Part shown: piece by piece, positions 31,264 through 39,578 of the stretch | Layout of the letters: the number at the start of each line of letters is the position of its first letter | Numbering within the stretch: the stretch's first letter is position 1 | DNA from: an uncultured Microbacterium sp. | GTDB taxonomy: Bacteria; Actinomycetota; Actinomycetes; Actinomycetales; Microbacteriaceae | Assembly (NCBI RefSeq): GCF_947488465.1 | Contig: NZ_CANKZA010000001.1 | Span: 558,001-622,000, forward strand | Direction: 5' to 3' | Length of the DNA stretch: 64,000 nucleotides | The notes under the pieces: generated by a model | What the model was told of the DNA's origin: nothing | What the model saw: the letters and a program-made list of their open reading frames with translations, nothing else | The model's database searches: none | Program-made: the position numbers and the translations under genes

Positions 31264-32301
31264 CTACCGTGCGGTGAGCATGTCGACGACGAGCGGCGCG
31301 ACACGCGTGCCGTACAGCTCGATCGATCGCATCATCTTCGCGTGCGACAGCGTGCCGTTCGAGTACTTGAGGTCGAACCGGTCGGCGTCCAGCACCGACA
31401 CCGTCGCCGCGATCTTCCGGGCAACGGTCTCCGGAGACCCGGCGTAGATCGCGCCGTCCGGACCCACATCGTGCTGGAACTGCATCCGACTGTAGGGGGG
31501 CCATCCTCGTTCCGCGCCGATCGCGTTGCGATTCGCCTCCATCGCGGGGTACAGCTCTTCCCACGCCTGCTCGTCGGTGTCCGCGATGTGGCCTGGAGAG
31601 TGCACCCCCACCGGCAAGCCGTGACGGCCGAACTGCTCGAGCGACCGGTGGAAGAGATCGACGTACGGCCGGAACCGCGCGGGGGATCCCCCGATGATCG
31701 CCAGGAGCAGACCGTATCCGTACCGCGCGGTGCGGACGACGGATTCCGGCGATCCGCCGACGCCGACCCAGGCGGTGAGGCCGTTCTCCGTCTTGGGGAA
31801 GACGTCGGCTTCGTGCAGGCCGGCGCGCGTCGTGCCCTGCCAGGTGACCGGCTTCTCCTGCATCATGCGCGAGAAAAGGTCGAGCTTCTCTTCGAACAGC
31901 ACCTCGTAGTCGGCGAGGTCGTAGCCGAAGAGCGGGAAAGACTCGGTGAACGAGCCGCGGCCGAGAATCACCTCTGCGCGGCCGTGGGAGACAGCATCCA
32001 ACGTCGCGAACCGCTCGTACAGGCGGACCGGATCATCGCTGGAGAGCACGGTGACGGCCGTGCCGAGGCGGATGCTGTCCGTCCGCGCAGCGGCAGCCGC
32101 CAGGACGATTTCGGGACTAGAGATCGCAAACTCGTGGCGGTGGTGCTCCCCCACTCCGAAGAAGTGCAACCCGACCTGATCCGCGAGCACGGCCTGATCG
32201 ACCGTGTCGCGGATCGCCCGCGCGTCACTGACGCGCTGACCGTTCTCGTCGATCGTGATGTCACCGAAAGTGTCGAGTCCCAGCTGCAGCGAAAAAGTCA
32301 C
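31264..32301 (-). CDS. LLM-class flavin-dependent oxidoreductase
   Basis: 345-aa luciferase-like monooxygenase fold. It begins FSLQLGLDTFGDITID, with LHFFGVGEHHRHEFAISSPE (strand with EHH), SIRLGTAVTVLSSDDPVRLY and GRAEVILGRGSFTESFPLFG, all typical of the bacterial luciferase/alkanal family using FMN or F420. Substrate unknown. The GTG start has AAGGG 6 nt upstream. An inverted repeat covers the start codon (32298-32345). Confidence 0.88.
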   Translation of the reverse strand: MTFSLQLGLDTFGDITIDENGQRVSDARAIRDTVDQAVLADQVGLHFFGVGEHHRHEFAISSPEIVLAAAAARTDSIRLGTAVTVLSSDDPVRLYERFATLDAVSHGRAEVILGRGSFTESFPLFGYDLADYEVLFEEKLDLFSRMMQEKPVTWQGTTRAGLHEADVFPKTENGLTAWVGVGGSPESVVRTARYGYGLLLAIIGGSPARFRPYVDLFHRSLEQFGRHGLPVGVHSPGHIADTDEQAWEELYPAMEANRNAIGAERGWPPYSRMQFQHDVGPDGAIYAGSPETVARKIAATVSVLDADRFDLKYSNGTLSHAKMMRSIELYGTRVAPLVVDMLTAR

Positions 32302-32345
32302 CGGCCGCCCTTTCTATCCAAATGAATGTAACGGACGGCCGGTGA
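32298..32345 (-). promoter_or_regulatory. Inverted repeat around the LLM ribosome-binding site
   Basis: Arms 32298-32307 and 32336-32345 are exact 10-bp inverse copies. The first includes the GTG start and the loop holds the ribosome-binding site. A TACTCT -10-like box lies just upstream. It could be an operator or a start-sequestering hairpin; there is no direct evidence for either. Confidence 0.35.
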
Positions 32346-32361
32346 GAGTATTCCCGAGCGA

Positions 32362-34038
32362 TCAGGAGCCCGAGAGTGCCATCCGCAAGGTGTCGAGGCC
32401 GACCCCGCCGACGGCCAGTGCCTTCCGGTGGAACGTCTTGATGTCGAAGGCGATACCGGCCCGCTCGGCGGCATCGTCACGGATCTGTTCCCAGATACGC
32501 TGTCCGACTTTGTAGGACGGCGCCTGCCCGGGCCAGCCGAGGTAGCGGTTCACCTCGAACTGGATGAACTCGTCCGACATGTTCACGTTCCGGCGCATGA
32601 AGGCGAGTGCGTACTCGGCGTCCCAGATTCCGTTGCCGTCGAGGCGGGGCTTCTCGAGGTGCACGCCGATGTCGAGCACGACACGGGCCGCGCGCATCCG
32701 CTGACCGTCGAGCATGCCGAGCCGGTCGGCTGGGTCGTCCAGGTAGCCCAGTTGTTCCATCAGGCGCTCGGCGTACAGCGCCCATCCTTCGGCGTGGCCG
32801 CTGGAGCCCGCGAGGAGTCGGCGCCAGGAGTTCAGCTCGGCGCGGTTGTAGACCGCCTGCGCGATCTGCAAGTGGTGTCCGGGGACGCCTTCGTGATAGA
32901 CGGTGGTGAGTTCACGCCACGTGTCGAACGAGTTCACACCCTCCGGTACCGACCACCACATGCGACCGGGGCGCGAGAAGTCGTCCGTAGGACCGGTGTA
33001 GTAGATGCCGCCCTCGTGGGTCGGCGCGATCATGCATTCGAGCGTCCGGATCGGTTCTGGAATATCGAAGTGGGTTTTGCCGAGCTCGGCCACCGCGCGA
33101 TCACTCGTGGCCTGCATCCACTCCTGCAGCGCCTGTGTGCCGCGCAGTTTCCGTGATTCATCGGCCTCGAGGAAGGCCACCGCCTCCTCGACACTCGATC
33201 CGGGCAGGATCTCGCCCGCGACCGACTCCTGTTCGGCGACCATGCGCGCGAGCTCTTCGATGCCCCATTCATAGGTCTCATCGAGGTCGATGGTCGCGCC
33301 GAGGAAGCGCCGCGAGTGGAGGGCGTACAGCTCGCGCCCGACCGCATCCTTCTCGGTCGCCGCCGGCGCCAATTCGGCACCGAAGAACGCCGCGAGCTGG
33401 TCATAGGCCACGCGTGCCGCATTGGCATTGTCGGCGAGGTCGCGGGCGAGGGAGGCCGGCAGCTGGCCCTCGGCGGGTGCCGCTTCGCCGGCGAACTCGG
33501 CAAAGAAGCCGGTGTCCGCGGTGTATCGCGCGATTTGAGTTGCCACTTCGCTCACCTGCCGGCGTGCCGGCACGACACCGGATGCGATCCCTTGCCGCAG
33601 CGTCTCGACATAGCCATGCAGCGACTCAGGGACGGCCTTCAATCGCGCCGAGATGACCGACCAGTCCTCCACCGTGTCGGTGGGCATGAGGTCGAAGACG
33701 CTCCGGAGATCCTGCGCGGGCGAGGCGATCACGTTCACATCGCGCAGGTGGGCGCCCACGTCGTGCAGGGCGATATCCAGTTCAAGATCGGACTCGAGGT
33801 CGGCCTTCGTGACCCGATCGACGTCGTCGAGCGGCTCGGCCGCCTGCAGTGCGTTCAAGGTCGCGCGCGTTGCGGCGAGACGCGCCTCTGTCCCGGCCGG
33901 TGATAGGTCGTCGAGGCGATCGTTGAACTCGAAGCGGCCGATGTAGGTCGCAAGTCCTGGGGAGAGCTCGGCAACGGTGTCGACCCAGGCGTCGGCGATC
34001 GCATCGATCGGCGTAGAGGTACGCGGTGCATCAGTCAT
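32362..34038 (-). CDS. DUF885 peptidase-like protein
   Basis: 558 aa, a mostly helical metallopeptidase-like fold. The family's zinc motif is present as TVYHEGVPGHHLQIA (HExxxHH-like), with a downstream HAEGWALYAERLMEQLGYL segment contributing a further ligand Glu. No signal peptide, so it is probably cytosolic. Members are uncharacterised carboxypeptidase-like enzymes. The ATG is 7 nt from a TAGGCT box. It ends 60 bp before the LLM gene on the same strand. Confidence 0.87.
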   Translation of the reverse strand: MTDAPRTSTPIDAIADAWVDTVAELSPGLATYIGRFEFNDRLDDLSPAGTEARLAATRATLNALQAAEPLDDVDRVTKADLESDLELDIALHDVGAHLRDVNVIASPAQDLRSVFDLMPTDTVEDWSVISARLKAVPESLHGYVETLRQGIASGVVPARRQVSEVATQIARYTADTGFFAEFAGEAAPAEGQLPASLARDLADNANAARVAYDQLAAFFGAELAPAATEKDAVGRELYALHSRRFLGATIDLDETYEWGIEELARMVAEQESVAGEILPGSSVEEAVAFLEADESRKLRGTQALQEWMQATSDRAVAELGKTHFDIPEPIRTLECMIAPTHEGGIYYTGPTDDFSRPGRMWWSVPEGVNSFDTWRELTTVYHEGVPGHHLQIAQAVYNRAELNSWRRLLAGSSGHAEGWALYAERLMEQLGYLDDPADRLGMLDGQRMRAARVVLDIGVHLEKPRLDGNGIWDAEYALAFMRRNVNMSDEFIQFEVNRYLGWPGQAPSYKVGQRIWEQIRDDAAERAGIAFDIKTFHRKALAVGGVGLDTLRMALSGS

Positions 34039-34045
34039 GCGTACG

Positions 34046-34051
34046 AGCCTA
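34046..34051 (-). promoter_or_regulatory. -10 box of the DUF885 gene (leaderless)
   Basis: TAGGCT on the minus strand, 7 nt before ATG 34038. Confidence 0.45.
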
Positions 34052-34095
34052 CGACGACCGGCACGAGCCCGCGGGGTGGTCAGTGCGGTCCCCGG

Positions 34096-36735
34096 TCAGT
34101 GTCCTGCGATGTCCCAATTCGCGCCGCGGCCGATCTGCACGTCGAGCGGCACCGTCAGTTCGGCGGCATCGCCCATGCGGTCATGGACGATGCGTTCGAC
34201 CTCATCCCACTCCCCCGGTGCGATCTCGACCACGAGCTCATCGTGAATCTGCAACAGCACTCGCGAGGCGAGGTCGTTCGCGCGCAACTCGTCGTGGATA
34301 CGGAAGAGAGCGATCTTCATGATGTCGGCGGCGCTCCCCTGAATCGGAGCGTTCAGCGCCGCGCGCTCGGCATTCTCGCGCAGCACCCGATTCGGGCTGG
34401 CAAGATCGGGGAACGGGCGCCGGCGGCCGAAAATCGTCTCGGTGTAGCCGTCGATCCGCGCCTGCTCGACCGAGGATCGCAAGTAGTCGCGGACGGCGCC
34501 GAATCGCGCGAAGTACTCCGTCATGAGCCGCTTCGCCTCAGCCTGTTCGATGCGTAGCTGCTTGGAGAGCCCGAACGCACTAAGCCCGTACACGAGGCCA
34601 TACGACATCGCCTTCACCTTGGTGCGCATGGCGGGCGTGACATCGGCCGGCTCCACGCCGAAGACGCGGGCGCCCACGAATCGGTGGAGGTCTTCCCCCG
34701 AGTTGAACGCCTCCACGAGCCCCACGTCGCCGGACAGATGCGCCATGATGCGCATCTCGATCTGCGAGTAGTCCGCCGTCAGCAGGGTCTCGAAGCCGTC
34801 CCCGACCTCGAACGCGGCGCGGATGCGGCGGGACTCTTCGTTGCGGATCGGGATGTTCTGGAGGTTCGGGTCGGTACTCGACAGCCGGCCCGTCTGGCTG
34901 CCGGTCTGCACATAGGTCGTGTGCACCCGGGCATCGGGTCCGATCGCGGCATCGAGCGATTCGATGATCTGGCGGAGCTTGGTCGCCTCACGGTGCTGCA
35001 GAAGAAGATCCAGGAACGGATGCGGGTTCGTTTCCTGCAGGTCGGCGAGGACGGCAGCATCCGTCGAGTAGCCGGTTTTCGTCTTGCGAGTCTTGGGGAG
35101 CTCGAGTTGCTCGAACAGCACCTCCTGCAGCTGTTTGGGCGAGCCGAGATTGACCTCGCGTCCGATCTCGGCGTATGCCAACTGGGCGACTGCCTCAGAT
35201 CGCGCCCCGAGCTCTGCGGAGAATGAGGACAGCTTCTCGTGGGACACCGCGACCCCGGCGAGCTCCATATCTGCCAGCGCCTCGAGAGTGGGCAACTCGA
35301 TGTCGCTGAGCACGGTCGCCACCGAGTCCGGGAGCTCGTCACGCACGGCCTCCGCGACGCGCAGGCAGTACCAGGAGAGCTGTCCGGCGGTCGCGCCCTC
35401 GGTCTCGGGAACCAACTGCGTGGGATCGGCTTCGGGCAGCTTCTCGTCGAGGTAGCGATCGACGAGATCAGCCAGCCCCTTGTCGGGGAAGCTCGGGCGC
35501 AACAGCCACCCGGCCAGCACCGGATCGAACGCGAGCCCGCCCAGTCTCACCCCTGCCCGGCGGAGCGCCTTGACCTGCGACTTGGCGTCCGCGATGACCT
35601 TGGGCGCGGTCCCGGTGAGCCATTCCGTCAGAGCTGCGGCCACGGCATCCGACCACGTCGCCTCGGCGACCGCGTCGGCGGTGGCGAGACCGATACGGGC
35701 GGGCAACCCGCCGACGGTCGTGAGCGTCAGAGCGATCTCGCCCGCGCTACCCGCAACCCATGCTGCGAGGGCGGGGGCGTCGAGCTCGGTCGGTGTCGGG
35801 GCGACGACTGCCGGTGGCGCGGAGGCGGCGACCGCCTCAGCATCTGCACCGATCGCGTCGAACACGCGCGGGAGAAGAGTCTTGAACTCGAGCCGGGCGA
35901 AGATGTCGCGGACGGCTTGCGCATCGACCGGCTGCACGGCGAGGTCGCCAGGGGTCACCGGCAGCTCGACATCGCGCAGGAGCGCGTTCAGCGAGCGGTT
36001 GCGCCGCACATCGTCGAGATGCTCGCGCAGGTTGCCGCCGACCACACCGGTGATCTTCTCGGCGTTTTCGATCAGTGCGTCGAGCGTGCCCCACTGGGTC
36101 AGCCATTTGACAGCAGTCTTCTCGCCCACCTTCGGCACCCCGGGCAGGTTGTCGCTCGTCTCCCCCACGAGCGCCGCGATGTCCGGATAATTCGCGGGTG
36201 GCAGCCCGTACTTTTCGACCACGGCATCCGGCGTGTAGCGCTTGAGCTGCGAGACGCCCTGCACACTCGGGTAGAGGAGCGTGACGTCGTCTGTGACCAG
36301 CTGAATCGTGTCGCGGTCGCCCGAGCAGACGAGCACGTCGAAGCCCTGCTCGGCGCCCTGCGTCGCGAGCGTCGCGAGGATGTCGTCTGCCTCGATCCCC
36401 TCCTTCGTGAGGACGGTGACGTTCATCGCCTGAAGGCACTCCTGCAGGAGAGGGATTTGACCCTTGAACTCGGACGGAGATTCAGAGCGGGTGGCCTTGT
36501 ACTCGGGGTAGACGTCGGTGCGGAACGAGTGTCGGGACGTGTCGAACGCCACCGCGAGATGAGTGGGCTTCTCTGCTGTGACGAGGTTCACGAACATCGA
36601 CAGGAACCCGTAGATCCCGTTGGTGTGCTGGCCGTCCTTCGTCGTGAAATTGTCGACCGGGAGGGCGAAGAACGCACGATATGCCAGCGAGTGGCCGTCG
36701 ACAACGAGGAGGGTAGGCTTTCCGGAGTCCGTCAC
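34096..36735 (-). CDS. polA: DNA polymerase I
   Basis: 879-aa repair and replication polymerase. The N-terminal 5' nuclease domain starts LLVVDGHSLAYRAFFALP and includes GIEADDILATLATQG and LVGETSDNLPGVPKVGEKTA. The middle 3'-5' exonuclease domain has lost its DxE metal motif (EIALTLTTVGG at that place), so proofreading is predicted absent. The polymerase domain has motif A LLTADYSQIEMRIMAHLSGD, the O-helix VKAMSYGLVYGLSAFG with Tyr at the nucleotide-selecting position, and motif C LQIHDELVVE. GTG start 7 nt from a TAGAGT box. Synteny with the ANTAR regulator and pyk matches other actinobacteria. Confidence 0.96.
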   Translation of the reverse strand: MTDSGKPTLLVVDGHSLAYRAFFALPVDNFTTKDGQHTNGIYGFLSMFVNLVTAEKPTHLAVAFDTSRHSFRTDVYPEYKATRSESPSEFKGQIPLLQECLQAMNVTVLTKEGIEADDILATLATQGAEQGFDVLVCSGDRDTIQLVTDDVTLLYPSVQGVSQLKRYTPDAVVEKYGLPPANYPDIAALVGETSDNLPGVPKVGEKTAVKWLTQWGTLDALIENAEKITGVVGGNLREHLDDVRRNRSLNALLRDVELPVTPGDLAVQPVDAQAVRDIFARLEFKTLLPRVFDAIGADAEAVAASAPPAVVAPTPTELDAPALAAWVAGSAGEIALTLTTVGGLPARIGLATADAVAEATWSDAVAAALTEWLTGTAPKVIADAKSQVKALRRAGVRLGGLAFDPVLAGWLLRPSFPDKGLADLVDRYLDEKLPEADPTQLVPETEGATAGQLSWYCLRVAEAVRDELPDSVATVLSDIELPTLEALADMELAGVAVSHEKLSSFSAELGARSEAVAQLAYAEIGREVNLGSPKQLQEVLFEQLELPKTRKTKTGYSTDAAVLADLQETNPHPFLDLLLQHREATKLRQIIESLDAAIGPDARVHTTYVQTGSQTGRLSSTDPNLQNIPIRNEESRRIRAAFEVGDGFETLLTADYSQIEMRIMAHLSGDVGLVEAFNSGEDLHRFVGARVFGVEPADVTPAMRTKVKAMSYGLVYGLSAFGLSKQLRIEQAEAKRLMTEYFARFGAVRDYLRSSVEQARIDGYTETIFGRRRPFPDLASPNRVLRENAERAALNAPIQGSAADIMKIALFRIHDELRANDLASRVLLQIHDELVVEIAPGEWDEVERIVHDRMGDAAELTVPLDVQIGRGANWDIAGH

Positions 36736-36742
36736 CTAAGCA

Positions 36743-36748
36743 ACTCTA
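36743..36748 (-). promoter_or_regulatory. -10 box of polA (leaderless)
   Basis: TAGAGT on the minus strand, 7 nt before the GTG at 36735. Confidence 0.45.
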
Positions 36749-36800
36749 GACGCGGGTGCCGACACCGGAAATCCCGCACAGACGCGCCCGAAGGTGAACG

Positions 36801-37235
36801 ATGAGCTCCGAACACTCCCCCACAGACACCGACGGCATCGCCTGGGCCACCCGGCGCGGAATGGGTGCCCTCGCCGAGAAGATGGGCATCCAGTTCACCG
36901 AATTCTCTGTCGAGCGCGCGGTGGCGACCATGCCCGTCGAGGGCAATACGCAACCCGTCGGCCTCCTGCACGGTGGGGCATACGTCGTGCTCGGCGAATC
37001 GCTCGGATCGATGGCGGCGAACCTGCACGCCGGCCCCGCGCGACTGGCCGTCGGTGTCGACATCAACGCGACCCATACGCGGTCGGCGACGAGTGGCATC
37101 GTGACCGGTGTCTGCACACCGATCCACCTCGGCCGCACCATGACCGTGCACGAGATCGTCGTCTCCGACGATCAGGGCCGGCGCTGCTCGACGATCCGCA
37201 TCACGAACATGATCAAGGATCTCCCCCGCGCGTAG
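36801..37235 (+). CDS. PaaI-family hotdog thioesterase
   Basis: 144-aa acyl-CoA thioesterase-like protein. The hotdog fold shows MGIQFTEFSVERAVATMPVE, the helix QPVGLLHGGAYVVLGESLGS (the HGG segment typical of the PaaI/MenI group) and VGVDINATHTRS. It could hydrolyse a phenylacetyl- or 1,4-dihydroxy-2-naphthoyl-CoA type substrate; not decidable here. The ATG follows GAAGGTG by 6 nt. Divergent from polA. Confidence 0.87.
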   Translation: MSSEHSPTDTDGIAWATRRGMGALAEKMGIQFTEFSVERAVATMPVEGNTQPVGLLHGGAYVVLGESLGSMAANLHAGPARLAVGVDINATHTRSATSGIVTGVCTPIHLGRTMTVHEIVVSDDQGRRCSTIRITNMIKDLPRA

Positions 37236-37279
37236 CTCCCGCGGCATCCCTCATCACCGCTGGTGGGCGAGGAGCGGAC

Positions 37280-37900
37280 TCAGCCCTTCTTCGGGGAGAG
37301 CTGCTCGATGATCGCTTTCGCGACGTCCTGCATCGTGAGGCGGCGGTCCATCGAGGCCTTCTGAATCCAGCGGAACGCCTCCGGCTCGCTGAGGCCCATC
37401 TTCTCGTTCAGGAGGCCCTTGGCCCGATCGACGAGCTTGCGGGTCTCGAAGCGCTCGACCATGTCGGCGACCTCGGCCTCGAGCGTGATGATCTGCTCGT
37501 AGCGCGCCAGGGCGATCTCGATCGCCGGCAGCAGGTCGTTCGGGGTGAAGGGCTTGACGACGTACGCCAGGGCTCCCGCTTCACTCGCCCGCTCGACGAG
37601 CTCCTTCTGGCTGAACGCGGTGAGCAACACGACCGGAGCGACGTGGTTCTTCGAGAGCTTCTCGGCGGCGCTGATGCCGTCGAGGATCGGCATCTTCACA
37701 TCCATGATCACGAGGTCCGGACGAAGCTCGGTTGCCAGCTGTACAGCGGTCTCTCCGTCACCCGCCTCACCGACGACATCGAAGCCGTTGTCGCGGAGGA
37801 TTTCGACGATATCCAGGCGGATCAGCGATTCGTCCTCGGCGACGACGACGCGGCGCGGGGCGGTTGCCGAGGGCGGCGGGGTCAGTTCCTGCTCAGTCAC
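37280..37900 (-). CDS. pdtaR: ANTAR-domain response regulator (PdtaR-like)
   Basis: 206-aa two-component regulator that acts on RNA. The receiver domain (residues 18-135) shows VVAEDESLIRLD, the phospho-acceptor Asp in LVIMDVKMP, the Thr in LLTAFS and the Lys in YVVKPF. A coiled segment and an ANTAR domain follow (VDRAKGLLNEKMGLSEPEAF, with the conserved AKG and LSE pattern). ANTAR proteins bind paired hexaloop hairpins to antiterminate transcription. Orthologous to Rv1626, also close to polA and pyk in mycobacteria. GTG start 6 nt from TAGGAT. No histidine kinase lies nearby. Confidence 0.92.
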   Translation of the reverse strand: MTEQELTPPPSATAPRRVVVAEDESLIRLDIVEILRDNGFDVVGEAGDGETAVQLATELRPDLVIMDVKMPILDGISAAEKLSKNHVAPVVLLTAFSQKELVERASEAGALAYVVKPFTPNDLLPAIEIALARYEQIITLEAEVADMVERFETRKLVDRAKGLLNEKMGLSEPEAFRWIQKASMDRRLTMQDVAKAIIEQLSPKKG

Positions 37901-37906
37901 CTTTGA

Positions 37907-37912
37907 ATCCTA
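37907..37912 (-). promoter_or_regulatory. -10 box of the ANTAR regulator gene (leaderless)
   Basis: TAGGAT on the minus strand, 6 nt before the GTG at 37900. Confidence 0.5.
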
Positions 37913-37934
37913 CGGTATCGTCGATCAGGCACAG

Positions 37935-38017
37935 GCCGGTGTGGCGGAATGGCAGACGCGACCGACTCAAACTCGGTTGACCGAAAGGTCGTGTGGGTTC
38001 GACTCCCACCACCGGCA
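37935..38017 (+). tRNA. tRNA-Leu (anticodon CAA)
   Basis: 83 nt, class II. The acceptor stem GCCGGTG pairs with CACCGGC, followed by discriminator A. The anticodon loop CTCAAAC lies in an ACCGA/TCGGT stem with CAA at 37968-37970. A long variable arm and the T-arm GTGGG-TTCGACT-CCCAC follow. CCA is not encoded. Confidence 0.96.
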
Positions 38018-38021
38018 CGAA

Positions 38022-38065
38022 GAGAAGGGCGGATGCCCGGGTCTCCCCCGGCATCCGCCCTTCTC
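38022..38065. terminator. Strong hairpin between tRNA-Leu and pyk
   Basis: A perfect 16-bp stem (38022-38037 with 38050-38065) and 12-nt loop stand between the tRNA and the converging pyk end at 38080. Likely terminates both. Confidence 0.75.
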
Positions 38066-38079
38066 ATGTGTATCGCGCG

Positions 38080-39528
38080 TCAGGCCTCGGCCTTGTAGAT
38101 CGGCGCCTTGCCGTGCACGGCATCACCGATCCGGTGGATACGGATGTCGTTGGTCGTTCCTTCGATTCCTGGAGGGGATCCGGAGATCACGACGACCTTG
38201 TCGCCCTCGGCCGCAAGGCCGTTGCCGAGGAAGAAGTCGTCCACCTGCAGGAACATCAGGTCGGTGTGGGCGACGTGCTCGACGAGGGTGGACTGCACAC
38301 CCCACGTGAGCGTCATACGACGACGGATCGCCGGGTCGGCGGCGAAGGCCATCATCGGGATGCCGGGGCGCAGGCGCGACATGCGACGCGCCGTGTCGCC
38401 CGACTCGGTGAAGATGCAGATGTACTTCGCCTCGACGAACTCGGCCACTTCATTCGCGGCGAGCGTGATGATGCCACCCTGGGTGCGCGGACGCGCGGTG
38501 ACCTTCGCGATGCGGTCGAGACCGTGCTCCTCTGTGGAGGCGACGATCCGCGCCATGGTCTCGACGACGCCGACGGGGTACTTTCCGACGCTGGTCTCGC
38601 CGGACAGCATGACCGCGTCCGCGCCGTCGAGGACGGCGTTGGCGACGTCGCTCGTCTCGGCGCGGGTGGGGACCGGGTTCTCGATCATCGTCTCGAGCAT
38701 CTGCGTCGCGACGATGACGGGCTTCGCCATACGACGGCAGAGCTCGACGGCGCGCTTCTGGACGATCGGCACGGCCTCCAGGGGAAGCTCGACACCGAGG
38801 TCGCCACGGGCGACCATGATGCCGTCGAAGGCGTCGATGATCTCCTCGAGGTTGTCGACAGCCTGCGGCTTTTCGATCTTGGCGATGACCGGAACCTTGC
38901 GGCCCTCTTCCGCCATGATCTCGTGCACGCGGGTGACGTCGGCGGCGTTGCGCACGAACGACAGTGCGACCAGGTCGCATCCGTGTTGCAGACCCCACCG
39001 GAGGTCCGACTCGTCCTTGTCCGACAGCGCGGGAACGCTCACGGCAACTCCGGGCAGGTTGATTCCCTTGTTGTTCGAGACGGCACCGGCCACGAGGACC
39101 TTCGTCGTCACGACGGGGCCGTCCACAGCCGTGACCTCGACGCGGACCTTGCCGTCATCGATGAGCAGCTGGTCACCGGGAGTCACGTCGCCGGGCAGCC
39201 CCTTGAAGGTCGTCGAGACGATTTCCTTCGTGCCGATGATGTCTTCTGTCGTGATCTTGAAGACATCGCCGACGGCCAGATCGTGCGGGCCGGCCGCGAA
39301 CTTTCCGAGGCGGATCTTGGGGCCCTGCAGGTCGACGAGGATGGCGACAGCGCGCCCCGCATCGTCTGCGGCCTTGCGCACGTTGGCCCAGCGGGCATCG
39401 TGCTCGGCGTAGTCGCCGTGGCTGAGGTTGAATCGTGTCACGTCGACACCCGCGTCGATGATGGCGCGAACCATCTCGTACGAGGATGTGGCGGGACCGA
39501 GGGTGGCGACGATCTTCGCGCGTCTCAC
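38080..39528 (-). CDS. pyk: Pyruvate kinase
   Basis: 482-aa glycolytic enzyme converting phosphoenolpyruvate and ADP to pyruvate and ATP. Signature segments: RRAKIVATLGPATSS, FNLSHGDYAEHDARW, LVDLQGPKIRLG, the active-site VPVIAKIEKPQAVDNLEEI with catalytic Lys, and GIMVARGDLGVELPLEAVPI followed by ATQMLETM. A C-terminal regulatory domain ends the chain. GTG start with GGAG about 10 nt upstream. It is followed downstream by the shared tRNA terminator. Confidence 0.96.
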   Translation of the reverse strand: MRRAKIVATLGPATSSYEMVRAIIDAGVDVTRFNLSHGDYAEHDARWANVRKAADDAGRAVAILVDLQGPKIRLGKFAAGPHDLAVGDVFKITTEDIIGTKEIVSTTFKGLPGDVTPGDQLLIDDGKVRVEVTAVDGPVVTTKVLVAGAVSNNKGINLPGVAVSVPALSDKDESDLRWGLQHGCDLVALSFVRNAADVTRVHEIMAEEGRKVPVIAKIEKPQAVDNLEEIIDAFDGIMVARGDLGVELPLEAVPIVQKRAVELCRRMAKPVIVATQMLETMIENPVPTRAETSDVANAVLDGADAVMLSGETSVGKYPVGVVETMARIVASTEEHGLDRIAKVTARPRTQGGIITLAANEVAEFVEAKYICIFTESGDTARRMSRLRPGIPMMAFAADPAIRRRMTLTWGVQSTLVEHVAHTDLMFLQVDDFFLGNGLAAEGDKVVVISGSPPGIEGTTNDIRIHRIGDAVHGKAPIYKAEA

Positions 39529-39578
39529 TTCACTGACTCCGGTCGGTCGTTCTTCGGTTTATCGGGGATGGTTTCAGC

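Noticed and set aside
37935..38065. Attachment site at tRNA-Leu
   Set aside because: No partial copy of the tRNA 3' end or integrase gene was noticed within the window, and housekeeping genes flank it on both sides.
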